Translations under genes and position numbers: made by a program
In this document: piece by piece, positions 25,274 through 33,776 of the stretch
Layout of the letters: each line of letters starts with the position of its first letter
How positions within the stretch are numbered: position 1 is the stretch's first letter
Notes under the pieces: generated by a model
Told to the model about the DNA's origin: nothing
What the model saw: only the letters and a program-made list of their open reading frames with translations
The model's database searches: none
Assembly (NCBI RefSeq): GCF_031979925.1
Contig: NZ_DALZFB010000003.1
Location: forward strand, 248,001 to 312,000
Direction: 5' to 3'
Source of the DNA: Pseudescherichia sp031979925
GTDB taxonomy: Bacteria > Pseudomonadota > Gammaproteobacteria > Enterobacterales > Enterobacteriaceae
DNA: 64,000 nt

Positions 25274-27784
25274 TTAAAACAGCTTGCTCTGCAGGCTATG
25301 CAGAAGCGTATTGGCTTGAGGGTCTACCGGCTTGTCCAGCGCGCGCATAATCAGCTCTGCCGCTCGTTTACCGGCAAAGCCATCCTGAAACGCATCGCAG
25401 TAGTAATGACGAACCGCGTTCATCTCCTCCTCTATGGGCTGCCAGTCGTAATCCGCCGCCAGACAGTGACGTAGCTGGGCCATATCGCGCACCACGGGAA
25501 GCGTGCTGCGTATCTGCTGCTCCGGGCTGGAAGGCGTGCTGAAGGTTCTGTTGTTCTCCAGTAGCGCCGCCATTCCCTCCCACTCAAGGAGGATCGTCCT
25601 TTTGCCAGCATGAATAGCATCGAAGATAAACCCGCTGTTATCAGTCAGGACATAATCAGCCTGATGCAGCAGCGGCAGCGACATATCGTGGCGGGTAACG
25701 CGCTTTTTAAAATAACGCTGGACGTCAGCCAGCATGGCGGCCTCTTCTGGACGATGCTGGGTACCGTGATGCAGCTTAATAATCAAGTTGTAGTCACGGC
25801 TCAGCCGCGACAGCGAGGCGGCCCAGGCGGGAATCGAGCTAAGATCGCCAAAGGTTGGCGCATAGAGCAGGGTCGGTTTTTTAGTATCCAGCTTGAGCGA
25901 TGCCAGCGCTGAGAGATCCACCTGCTGGCGATGCCATTTATCAAAGCGAGGGTTACCTACCACCGTCGCATTGCCGTTGATATTGAGCGCCTGCTGGCTG
26001 TAGTGGCTGTAACAGAGAATGTGGTGGTAAAAGACATTCCACCAGGCATGGTTCCACGATGCTTTTGCCAGCCCGTACATGGCGCGGATCTGCACCCGGG
26101 CAAGGCCGTTAAGCGCCGGGGTATAGTAAGGACTAACTAAACAGCCGTAACGCTGCTTACGGTTTTTCGCCTCACTGAGGCGCGAGCCGCTCAGCCTGGG
26201 ATCGTTAATATCGACCAGCAGCTGGCTCATCTCTTTCAGCAGCGCTTTCGGGACGGCGTCGCTAATCAGCAGATCGCAGCGGTAGCCCGCCTCCAGCAGC
26301 CAGTGCAGTATCGGCTGGTAGAGCTGGTAATGAAAGGCCGTCTCCAGATAAAACCCTATCGTGTTGGCAAACAGGTTCGCCACCGGCTGCTGCGCTTGCC
26401 GCTGCTGCTCTTGCCTGTGGCTAAGGGTCATCTTGCTGAAGTAGAAACGGATGTGGTCAGCATCCTGACGCTCGATATCGCTGAAGCCTGCCCGCTGGTA
26501 GCTGATATTGGGGTAGAAGGCGAGCCATTTGCCCTGCATCTGCATTGTGCGCCAGCGCGACTCCAGCAGGCTGGCCGGATCGCTCTGCATCTGCTGGATC
26601 AGCGCCGGGTAGCTGGGAGCGTTGACCAGGTAAGCGCACACTTTTTCACAGTCGACGGCGTGGATCAGCCCCGGCAGGCTCTTCAGCGGCTGGCCGTTGT
26701 TGACCCGCGCGCCGAGCAGCACCACCTCCCAGGGGAGATGATCTAGCGAGGCAAGCAGTCGGTTGAAGGCGGTAACGTGCTTCGCCTGGGTGAGCAGCAG
26801 GGCATCATCCTCCAGCACCAGACAGTTGCGCCAGCCTTGCTGCCGCGCCAGGGTCAGGGCCTGAAGGTGGGAGAGCGTGCGGCCCAGCGCGCCGTTCTCA
26901 TGCTCGCAGCCGCTCATTCGCATAACGTTCTCTTCCGGCACGCCGAGCTGGTGTAGCGTCTCCTGCATCTGTTGCCATCTGTCGGGACGCCTGTCCAGAT
27001 TGATAACCAGCACTTTTGCCACATGCTGCCACTGAATAGGCTGCTGGCCGGTGCTGTTATGCAGGCGCTGATACCAGGCGAGCAGCGTGGGATCGCGAAC
27101 GATATCGGCCAGCGCCGTGGGGGTCGGTTCACAGCTGCCGAGCACGAAATCTTTATCAAAAGTGTTATCGCTGTGGGAGACGCACAGGATAGTGCGCTCG
27201 CCGGGCAGCTGCAGTGGCTTCACGGTAAAGTTATTAGTAAATGCCTGCTCCTCGCCGAGCTGGCACTCATCGTCGTAGCGATGTTTTTTCAGGTAGTTAC
27301 GGTGATAGCAGAAGGTACCGTTAAGAATATGCTGCTTGCCGAAACGGCGGGTTTTAAACACCCGATCGATATGGCTATACCAGACGGGGATCCGATCGGA
27401 GCCGGAGATCAGCGCCCCGTGCCGCTGCATCATCTCAATAGTGTATGAGAGCTTATCGGCAGGGTAGAAGTCGTCGTCATCCATACAGACGATGTACTCG
27501 CCCCTGGCCAGCGCATTAAGCATATTGCGCTTTCTACCCAGCTTTAGCCGCTCAGGGTGGTGAATGTAGCGAATATTATAGCGCTCCGGCTGGTTATCGG
27601 TCAGGGCATTAATTATTGACAGGCTGCTGGTGGGGGAGTCATCCAGAACGATCAGCTCTCGCCGCTCTGCCGGATAGTCCTGGTAGCGAAACATATAGAT
27701 CAGATAAGGCAAAAAGGCGGCGCGCTGCCAGGTTGGCGTCACCACGCTAACAAAGGGTTTTTCTGAGTTGTAACGCTTAAGCAT
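25274..27784 (-). CDS. Three-domain GT2 - GT25 - CDP-glycerol glycerophosphotransferase
   Basis: An 836-residue protein with three recognisable transferase domains. Residues 10-240: a GT2 family GT-A domain (FVSVVTPTWQRAAFL, then the metal-binding DDDD at 102-105). Residues 257-450: a GT25 (LPS/procollagen galactosyltransferase) domain with VLVINLDRRPDRW, GALGRTLSHLQAL and EDD at 325-327. Residues 470-815: a TagB/TagF-type CDP-glycerol glycerophosphotransferase domain with YAPTFGD (641-647), KLHHGT (670-675) and ADYVLTDNSGFIFDAI. It is predicted to add two sugars and glycerol phosphate to an acceptor, using CDP-glycerol from the TagD-like enzyme. It lies 75 bases after flgN on the same strand, so it is probably expressed with flgA-M-N. 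The flagellin as target is inference. Confidence 0.82.
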   Translation of the reverse strand: MLKRYNSEKPFVSVVTPTWQRAAFLPYLIYMFRYQDYPAERRELIVLDDSPTSSLSIINALTDNQPERYNIRYIHHPERLKLGRKRNMLNALARGEYIVCMDDDDFYPADKLSYTIEMMQRHGALISGSDRIPVWYSHIDRVFKTRRFGKQHILNGTFCYHRNYLKKHRYDDECQLGEEQAFTNNFTVKPLQLPGERTILCVSHSDNTFDKDFVLGSCEPTPTALADIVRDPTLLAWYQRLHNSTGQQPIQWQHVAKVLVINLDRRPDRWQQMQETLHQLGVPEENVMRMSGCEHENGALGRTLSHLQALTLARQQGWRNCLVLEDDALLLTQAKHVTAFNRLLASLDHLPWEVVLLGARVNNGQPLKSLPGLIHAVDCEKVCAYLVNAPSYPALIQQMQSDPASLLESRWRTMQMQGKWLAFYPNISYQRAGFSDIERQDADHIRFYFSKMTLSHRQEQQRQAQQPVANLFANTIGFYLETAFHYQLYQPILHWLLEAGYRCDLLISDAVPKALLKEMSQLLVDINDPRLSGSRLSEAKNRKQRYGCLVSPYYTPALNGLARVQIRAMYGLAKASWNHAWWNVFYHHILCYSHYSQQALNINGNATVVGNPRFDKWHRQQVDLSALASLKLDTKKPTLLYAPTFGDLSSIPAWAASLSRLSRDYNLIIKLHHGTQHRPEEAAMLADVQRYFKKRVTRHDMSLPLLHQADYVLTDNSGFIFDAIHAGKRTILLEWEGMAALLENNRTFSTPSSPEQQIRSTLPVVRDMAQLRHCLAADYDWQPIEEEMNAVRHYYCDAFQDGFAGKRAAELIMRALDKPVDPQANTLLHSLQSKLF

Positions 27785-27859
27785 AGCTCATGATGATCTC
27801 TTGTTTGGTCGCCAGCGGAAAGGCGGCGGAAGATTGTTTTCCGCTATGGAAAGGGCCAG

Positions 27860-28288
27860 TTAGGGGTGATAGATAAAATGAGTTTCGTGACCCAAAAACG
27901 TCTGTATAAACTCATGCTGCCGGGTCAGTAGCTCACCGTTTTTCTCGTTGTAGCGCTTGCATGCCGCTATGTTTTCCTCCAGCTGCCGCCACGCCTGGCG
28001 GGCCGCCGTTTTTTGTACGGCGGGCAGCCAGCTAAAGACCTGAGCGATGCCGACGCTATCCCCCGTGACGCCTAAAGAGAGCAGTGTCTCCCGGCGGACA
28101 CGGGCGTTCAGGCTCAGAGCCAGATAGAGTTGATCGATTTGCGCGTTAGCGGTGAGCAGCGCGTCGCTGGCACGGCGTATCATGCATAAACGCTGCGTCT
28201 TCAGCAGGTTATGCAGCTGACGACAGCTATCGTTATCGGTACGGATCCCGCGCAGCAGCAGCTTAACCTGTTCAAGTTTGACGCTCAC
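27860..28288 (-). CDS. flgN: Flagella synthesis chaperone FlgN
   Basis: FlgN keeps the hook-filament junction proteins FlgK and FlgL soluble before export. The 142-residue product is helical and of family size, with weak primary conservation. The call rests mainly on its place directly after flgM. It starts with GTG, which overlaps the flgM stop by one base (TAGTG), indicating coupled translation. Confidence 0.82.
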   Translation of the reverse strand: MSVKLEQVKLLLRGIRTDNDSCRQLHNLLKTQRLCMIRRASDALLTANAQIDQLYLALSLNARVRRETLLSLGVTGDSVGIAQVFSWLPAVQKTAARQAWRQLEENIAACKRYNEKNGELLTRQHEFIQTFLGHETHFIYHP

Positions 28289-28593
28289 TACGCGCCCCTT
28301 GTTTTGAAAAATTCCAGCATTGAGGAGGCTAGTGCGTCAGCGTCAATTGAAAACTGCGGCGACGCCAGCAGCGTCTGCATCTGGTTGACCTTTTCAACGT
28401 CGATGGCAGGGGCAGGGTCATCCGTCAGGCTACGCTGGGCTGCCTGTACACCCTGCTGGGTAATGTCGTCGGCACAGGGAGAGGGAGTCGTTGCCGCCTC
28501 CGCTTTTGCCACCTCCGGCTGCGTCGGCAAGAGCGACGACACATCGCGGGTGGTGAGCTGTCCAGGTGTCATTCCAGGAGTCGTGATAGCCAT
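28288..28593 (-). CDS. flgM: Anti-sigma-28 factor FlgM
   Basis: FlgM holds sigma-28 inactive until the hook is finished and is then exported. The 101-residue product has the disordered, Thr/Ala-rich N-terminal half and the C-terminal sigma-binding part (VEKVNQMQTLLASPQFSIDADALASSMLEFF) of the family. Its partner is presumably LafS (6381-7094). A TTAAGTTT and GCCG-containing stretch upstream faintly resembles a sigma-28 promoter, but the spacing is off by one. Confidence 0.88.
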   Translation of the reverse strand: MAITTPGMTPGQLTTRDVSSLLPTQPEVAKAEAATTPSPCADDITQQGVQAAQRSLTDDPAPAIDVEKVNQMQTLLASPQFSIDADALASSMLEFFKTRGA

Positions 28594-28677
28594 AGGTTTC
28601 TCATCAGAGGACGTTTTTTAACGATTACGTATGAAAAGCGGCAGCGGAAAGTAAAAACTTAAGCAGCGGTGAAAAAA

Positions 28678-29430
28678 TTATTGCGCCCCGACGCTCACCT
28701 GCCCGGGGCCGACGACGATGGCATCAATCACCCGTTCGCTGCTGCTGTTCTGCACCTTGATAGTGTCGTGCTGGCGGCCATCTTTCAGCGCCACGCCTGC
28801 GGTTTGCGCACGGATCTCACCCGTCTGGGACATGATTGTTACCGCCTGGCCACGCTTTACCCGCAGCGGCTGCTCAAGCTGCGTGCGCAGTATCGGTTTC
28901 CACGGACGCAGGGTACGTTTCGCTGTTAATCCCGTTGTGGCCTCGCGGCTCAGCAACGGCTCACCGCGCAGGTTGCTGATGTTATACCTCTTCATTACCA
29001 GCGCATCGGGGGTAATTACCTCCCCGCGCGCAATCTCACTGGCTGCCATTACCACCGGCAGGTAGACGTCGGCCTTGACGGTGACGGCACTCTGCCACGG
29101 CTTTCCGCTGCCGCATGCCACTCGGTAATTTTGCCGGGCAAGGTTTTTCAGCTGGAGCGGTGCGCCGCTGATGCGCAGCGGCTGGCTGCAGGCGGGGAGA
29201 GCGGCAACGTTACCGGGCATAAACACGTTAAGGGTGTAGCGGTAGTCGTGCCACCCCGAACGCTGCGCTAAAGCCGCGATGGCTTTGCCGGCCTCCTCGA
29301 TAACCTGGGCGTTAATCTGCTGGCGAGCGGCGGGCAAAGCCGGGTGAGCGGTAACAAGCAAGGGGGCGGCAAGCAGGAGGCTAGCCAGGAAACGGAAGCT
29401 AGCTTTCCGCCTGGCGAAGAGAGAAAACAT
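28678..29430 (-). CDS. flgA: Flagellar P-ring assembly chaperone FlgA
   Basis: Periplasmic chaperone for the P-ring protein FlgI. It is 250 residues with a clear signal peptide (about 1-28, ending near VTAHPA) and the C-terminal SAF-type domain pattern: ASEIARGEVITPDALVMKR, then LRVKRGQAVTIMSQTG and ERVIDAIVVGPGQVSV. It is divergent from flgB; the shared 89-bp gap holds the sigma-54 promoter on the flgB side. Confidence 0.92.
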   Translation of the reverse strand: MFSLFARRKASFRFLASLLLAAPLLVTAHPALPAARQQINAQVIEEAGKAIAALAQRSGWHDYRYTLNVFMPGNVAALPACSQPLRISGAPLQLKNLARQNYRVACGSGKPWQSAVTVKADVYLPVVMAASEIARGEVITPDALVMKRYNISNLRGEPLLSREATTGLTAKRTLRPWKPILRTQLEQPLRVKRGQAVTIMSQTGEIRAQTAGVALKDGRQHDTIKVQNSSSERVIDAIVVGPGQVSVGAQ

Positions 29431-29458
29431 AACATTATACCTTTCAATAACTTAAAAA

Positions 29459-29475
29459 TTGGCACGATTATTGCC
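29459..29475 (+). promoter_or_regulatory. Sigma-54 promoter of the flgB-C-D-E-F-G-H-I-J operon
   Basis: TTGGCACGATTATTGCC matches the sigma-54 consensus fully at TGGCACG-N4-TTGC, with GG at 29461-29462 and GC at 29473-29474 separated by ten bases. It lies 45 bp before the flgB start. It is nearly identical to the site before fliD, pointing to shared control by LafK. Confidence 0.88.
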
Positions 29476-29519
29476 TATCAGGCACGCACATCAGTTATTT
29501 GAAAGGAGTGCTACGCACA

Positions 29520-29867
29520 ATGGGGATCAGTTTTCAGAAAGCACTGGGTGTACACCCACAGGCGGTGAAGCTACGTCTTGCGAGGACCGAGCTGCTTACC
29601 GCCAATCTGGCAAACGTCGATACGCCAAATTTCAAAGCTAAAGATATTGATTTCGCCCGCGAGATGCAACGGGCAACTCAAGGAAGCGGGCTACATAACA
29701 CACAGGTGCTCTATCGCCTGCCGATGCAGCCAACTCAGGATGGCAATACGGTAGAGCTACATAGCGAACAGACGCGATTTTCACAAAACAGCCTCGACTA
29801 TCAGAGCAGCCTGACCTTTTTAAATATGTCCATCAACGGCCTGAGAACGGCCATCGAAGGAAAATAA
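29520..29867 (+). CDS. flgB: Flagellar proximal rod protein FlgB
   Basis: Rod subunit of 115 residues that sits on FliE. It shows the rod-protein N-terminal motif LLTANLANVDTPNFKAKD and the conserved C-terminal part ending in FLNMSINGLRTAIEGK. The ATG at 29520 gives the canonical start (MGISFQKALG); a TTG at 29499 overlaps the ribosome site itself. First gene of the sigma-54-driven flg operon. Confidence 0.94.
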   Translation: MGISFQKALGVHPQAVKLRLARTELLTANLANVDTPNFKAKDIDFAREMQRATQGSGLHNTQVLYRLPMQPTQDGNTVELHSEQTRFSQNSLDYQSSLTFLNMSINGLRTAIEGK

Positions 29868-29869
29868 CC

Positions 29870-30301
29870 ATGTCATTTTCTGATATCTATCAGATCTCCG
29901 GTTCGGCGATGACCGCCCAGACGGTGCGGCTCAACATCGTCGCCAGCAATCTGGCCAACGCGGACTCACCCGCCCCGAGCGAGGCGGCAGCCTACAAGGC
30001 ACGCAGCCCGGTTTTTGCCTCGGTCTACCACAACAGCCTGGTGCAGGCGGGGCATCACGACCTCACCGGGGCCAGCGTGCGCGTGCAGGACGTGGTGGAC
30101 AGCGGTGGTGCCGTGCGCCGCTATGAGCCGCATCATCCGCTGGCCGACCGGGATGGCTACGTCTGGTATCCGGACGTCAACGTGGTCGAGCAGATGGCCG
30201 ACATGATGGCAGCCTCGCAAAACTTTGCGACCGACGTTGAGGTGCTGAACAACGTGAAGAGCATGCAGCAGAGCCTGCTGAAGCTGGGAGAGAGCGCATG
30301 A
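29870..30301 (+). CDS. flgC: Flagellar proximal rod protein FlgC
   Basis: Rod subunit of 143 residues. It has the motif NIVASNLANADSP near the N terminus, the internal signature VRRYEPHHPLADRDGYVWYPDVNVVEQMADMMAASQNF (recognisable in pieces), and the helical tail VLNNVKSMQQSLLKLG. The frame is intact. It starts two bases after flgB and overlaps flgD by four. Confidence 0.95.
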   Translation: MSFSDIYQISGSAMTAQTVRLNIVASNLANADSPAPSEAAAYKARSPVFASVYHNSLVQAGHHDLTGASVRVQDVVDSGGAVRRYEPHHPLADRDGYVWYPDVNVVEQMADMMAASQNFATDVEVLNNVKSMQQSLLKLGESA

Positions 30302-30993
30302 GCTCCACCGTATCGCTGAATGCGTCTTATAGCGGATCGGCGACAGACAGCACAGTATCCACAACGACCAGCACGTCGACCTCCATGGCCGACACGTTTC
30401 TGACCCTGCTGGTGGCGGAGATCCAGAATCAGGATCCCACTGACCCGACCGATCCCACCGAGTACGTTACCCAGCTCTCCTCTATGGCGCAGGTGGCGAT
30501 GGCAGAGGAGGTGGCGACGGAGATGAACACCAACGCCATCCTGATGAGCAACCTCCAGGTAATGGCCCTGGGCAAGATGGTGGGCGATCCGATCATGGTG
30601 CAGACCACCACCCTTGAGGTTGACGATGGCGCTATTCAGGGCCGCATCGACCTGGATGATGCCTGTACGCGTGTCGATATCCACATCACCGACGAAGCCG
30701 GCAATGATTACGACATTCCGCTGACGGGGAGTTCGTTTGGACCGGGGGCGGTGAGCTTTAGCATCGATCCTGCGGACTACGGTATTCCTCCTGGGGACTA
30801 CTCCGTGTCGGTGGTCACTGACACTGGTGAAGAGGAGGTGCCGGTCGAGGTAGCAGGCGTCGTAACCGACGTGCGTATTCCGCTGGATGGCGGCACGCCG
30901 CTGCTCAACGTCAGCGGCGTAGGAGAGGTCCCCTTCACCATGATCAGCCAGTTTGGCGTGCCGGATGATGCGCCTGCTCAGGATATAGTTTGA
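30298..30993 (+). CDS. flgD: Flagellar hook cap/scaffold protein FlgD
   Basis: Scaffold that guides hook assembly and is then lost. The 231-residue product begins with a Ser/Thr-rich leader, then the family motif FLTLLVAEIQNQDPTDPTDPTEYVTQLSSMAQV (in pieces). A Tudor/FNIII-like C-terminal half with VEVAGVVTDVRIPLDGG follows. The TDP tandem at DPTDPTDP is slightly longer than usual. It overlaps the end of flgC. Confidence 0.93.
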   Translation: MSSTVSLNASYSGSATDSTVSTTTSTSTSMADTFLTLLVAEIQNQDPTDPTDPTEYVTQLSSMAQVAMAEEVATEMNTNAILMSNLQVMALGKMVGDPIMVQTTTLEVDDGAIQGRIDLDDACTRVDIHITDEAGNDYDIPLTGSSFGPGAVSFSIDPADYGIPPGDYSVSVVTDTGEEEVPVEVAGVVTDVRIPLDGGTPLLNVSGVGEVPFTMISQFGVPDDAPAQDIV

Positions 30994-31016
30994 CTATTTT
31001 AAAGGAACAGTAAGTT

Positions 31017-32210
31017 ATGAGTTACAGCATTGCAGCCAGCGGCCTGAACGCGGTCAATGAACAGTTGGATGGCATCAGTAATAACATCGCCAACGCCGGA
31101 ACGGTGGGCTACAAGTCCATGACTACCGAGTTCTCCGCCATGTATGCAGGCACCCAGGCGATGGGGGTTAGCGTGGACGGAACGGCCCAGAGCATCTCAC
31201 GTGGCGGCTCCATGGTCTCAACCGGGAACGCGCTGGATATGGCGATTAACGACGATGGTTTCTTCGTGCTTCGCGACAGCGCGGGCAACGTCTCCTATAC
31301 GCGGGCCGGGTCATTCAACACGGATAAGGACGGCTACATCGTCAATGCCTCCGGTGACTATCTGCAGGGTTATCCGGTGGATGAAAACGGTGCGCTGCAA
31401 ACCGGCACGGTGACGGATCTGCAGATTAAGACCGGATCGCTGCCGGCCCAGGCGACAAGCTCCCTGACCTTTAGCGCTAACTTCAATGCCGCTGATGCGA
31501 CCATCGATACAACCGCAGTTCCGTTCGATCCCACCAACGCTGCCTCGTATAACAGCACCTACACCACCACGGTGTATGACTCGCTGGGTAATGAACATGC
31601 GGTCAGCCAGTACTTTACCAAAACGGCGGATAACAGCTGGGAGGTGCACTACACCTTCGACGGCACCGCGCAGTCCACCACTACGGCGCTAACCTTCGAC
31701 GACCAGGGGAAGCTGGTGAGTCCCACCTCCGCCGTGCCGATGACCTTTAGCGCGCCGGGTGCGGCCCCCATAGCGATGACCTTCGACTACGCCGCCTGTA
31801 CCCAGTATGGCTCTGACTTTACCGTCACCACTAACGTTGCCGACGGCTACGCCTCCGCCCAGCAAAACGGCGTTCAGGTGGACGGCGACGGCAAAGTGTA
31901 TGCGACCTACAGCAACGGTGAGCGGATGCTGCAGGGGCAGGTGGTGCTGGCTACTTTCCCGGACGAGAATGGTCTGCAGGCCGTCAGCGGCACCGCGTGG
32001 GTGGAGACCGGCGAATCCGGTACGCCGCTGATGGGTGCGCCCGGCAGCGGTACCTTCGGCGCGCTCTCCACGGGGATGCTGGAGAGTTCCAACGTCGACA
32101 TTACCAGCGAGCTGGTGGATCTGATGACCGCGCAGCGTAACTACCAGGCCAATACCAAGGTGATCTCGGCCAGTAGCGAACTGGATCAGGCGCTGTTCCA
32201 GGCGATGTAA
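31017..32210 (+). CDS. flgE: Flagellar hook protein FlgE
   Basis: Main subunit of the hook, 397 residues, similar in length to E. coli FlgE. It opens with SIAASGLNAVNEQLDGISNNIANAGTVGYK (in pieces) and has the internal DMAINDDGFFVLRDSAGN motif and the hook-specific VYDSLGNEHAVSQYF. It ends with the shared hook/rod tail NYQANTKVISASSELDQALFQAM. A strong AAAGGA site precedes the ATG. Confidence 0.95.
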   Translation: MSYSIAASGLNAVNEQLDGISNNIANAGTVGYKSMTTEFSAMYAGTQAMGVSVDGTAQSISRGGSMVSTGNALDMAINDDGFFVLRDSAGNVSYTRAGSFNTDKDGYIVNASGDYLQGYPVDENGALQTGTVTDLQIKTGSLPAQATSSLTFSANFNAADATIDTTAVPFDPTNAASYNSTYTTTVYDSLGNEHAVSQYFTKTADNSWEVHYTFDGTAQSTTTALTFDDQGKLVSPTSAVPMTFSAPGAAPIAMTFDYAACTQYGSDFTVTTNVADGYASAQQNGVQVDGDGKVYATYSNGERMLQGQVVLATFPDENGLQAVSGTAWVETGESGTPLMGAPGSGTFGALSTGMLESSNVDITSELVDLMTAQRNYQANTKVISASSELDQALFQAM

Positions 32211-32227
32211 CGGAGAAGGGCACAACA

Positions 32228-32965
32228 GTGGATCGTTTACTTTTTACTGCTCTCAGCGGGGCCAGCCACACCCTGATGGCGCAGCAGATCGCAGCCAATA
32301 ACCTGGCAAACGTCAACACCAGCGGTTTTCGTGGCGACATGGCGTTGTCGCAGGGGGAGCCGGTTCAGGGAGAGGGGTTTGCTACCCGCTTTATGGCCCA
32401 GCAGCGCGCCAGCGGCGTTGATGCCAGCACGGCCGCCGCAGAGAAGACCGGCCGGCCGCTGGACGTGGCGATCCAGGGGGAGGGCTATATCGCCGTACAG
32501 GCTAGCGACGGCCGCGAAGTCTACACCCGCAACGGCAATATGGTGCAGAACGACGCGGGTCAGCTGACCATTAACGGCTATCCGGTGCTGGGAGATAACG
32601 GTCCTATCGTGCTGCCGCCCAACGCCATTGCCTCTTTTGGTCGCGACGGCACGCTGTCGATTACGCCGGACGATGGCGACGTTACCGCCACCATGGATAT
32701 CGATCGCCTGAAGCTGGTGACCATTCCAGCGGAGAATCTGGCTAAAAATGCCCAGGGGATGATCGTCACGGCAGACGGCAGCAACGCGCAGCCGGACGAG
32801 AACGTTAACGTCAGCGGCGGCTATCTGGAGGGCAGCAACGTGACGGCGGTCTCTGAGATGCTGGCCTCTATTTCGCTCAATCGTCAGTTTGAAGCCCAAA
32901 TCAAAATGATGAAGGCGGCCCAGGATCTCAGCGAGGCGGGTAATCGCCTGCTCCGTGGCGCCTGA
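32228..32965 (+). CDS. flgF: Flagellar proximal rod protein FlgF
   Basis: Rod protein of 245 residues starting with GTG. The family N terminus LMAQQIAANNLANVNTSGFRGD, the internal DVAIQGEGYIAVQASDGREVYTR and the C-terminal SLNRQFEAQIKMMKAAQDL are all present. It is followed by flgG in the standard order and is similar in size to other FlgF proteins. Confidence 0.93.
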   Translation: MDRLLFTALSGASHTLMAQQIAANNLANVNTSGFRGDMALSQGEPVQGEGFATRFMAQQRASGVDASTAAAEKTGRPLDVAIQGEGYIAVQASDGREVYTRNGNMVQNDAGQLTINGYPVLGDNGPIVLPPNAIASFGRDGTLSITPDDGDVTATMDIDRLKLVTIPAENLAKNAQGMIVTADGSNAQPDENVNVSGGYLEGSNVTAVSEMLASISLNRQFEAQIKMMKAAQDLSEAGNRLLRGA

Positions 32966-32990
32966 TCGTCGTTATTAAGGATAATCTTTC

Positions 32991-33776
32991 ATGAACGCAG
33001 CACTATGGATCAGTAAGACTGGCCTCTCGGCAGAAGATGCCGAGATGAGCGCTATCGCCAACAACATTGCCAACGTCAATACCAACGGTTTCAAGCGTGA
33101 CCGGGTGATGTTTCAGGATCTCTTCTATCAGAACCAGCGCGCCCCTGGCGCAATGCTGGATCAGAACAACATTGCGCCCACCGGTATTCAGTACGGCAGC
33201 GGCGTGCGCATCGTGGGAACGCAGAAAACCTTTACCGAAGGCAATATCGAGACCACCGACAACCCGCTCAACGTTGCCATCATGGGGCAGGGCTTTTTTC
33301 AGGTACAGAAGACCAACGGCGATATCGCCTATAGCCGCGACGGCAATCTGCAGGTTAACGCCGACGGCGTGTTGACCAACGCCCAGGGGCTGCCGCTGCA
33401 GCCGGAGATTGACGTGCCCGCCAACGCCACCAATATCACCGTCGGTGAAGACGGTACGGTGATGGCCACCATGCCGGGCGACAGCGATCCCACCGAGCTT
33501 GGGCAGATCACCCTGGTTAACTTTACTAACCCGGCGGGCCTGCTGGCGGAGGGGGATAACCTCTATCTCGAAACGGCGGCCAGCGGCCAGCCCACGGAAG
33601 GGACGCCGGGTGAGGATGCGTTAGGCACGCTGAAAGGCGGCGCGCTTGAAGGCTCCAACGTCGACATCGTCAACGAGATGGTGGCGATGATCACCGTCCA
33701 GCGCGCCTATGAGATGAACGCCAAAATGGTCTCTGCCGCCGACGAGATGCTGCAGTACATCAATCAGAATTTGTAA
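32991..33776 (+). CDS. flgG: Flagellar distal rod protein FlgG
   Basis: Builds the distal rod, the drive shaft passing through the L and P rings. It is 261 residues, as expected. It shows ALWISKTGLSAEDAEMSAIANNIANVNTNGF (in pieces), the FlgG-type FYQNQRAPGA, the NVAIMGQGFFQVQ motif and the C-terminal VQRAYEMNAKMVSAADEMLQY. The stop overlaps the flgH start by one base. Confidence 0.96.
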   Translation: MNAALWISKTGLSAEDAEMSAIANNIANVNTNGFKRDRVMFQDLFYQNQRAPGAMLDQNNIAPTGIQYGSGVRIVGTQKTFTEGNIETTDNPLNVAIMGQGFFQVQKTNGDIAYSRDGNLQVNADGVLTNAQGLPLQPEIDVPANATNITVGEDGTVMATMPGDSDPTELGQITLVNFTNPAGLLAEGDNLYLETAASGQPTEGTPGEDALGTLKGGALEGSNVDIVNEMVAMITVQRAYEMNAKMVSAADEMLQYINQNL

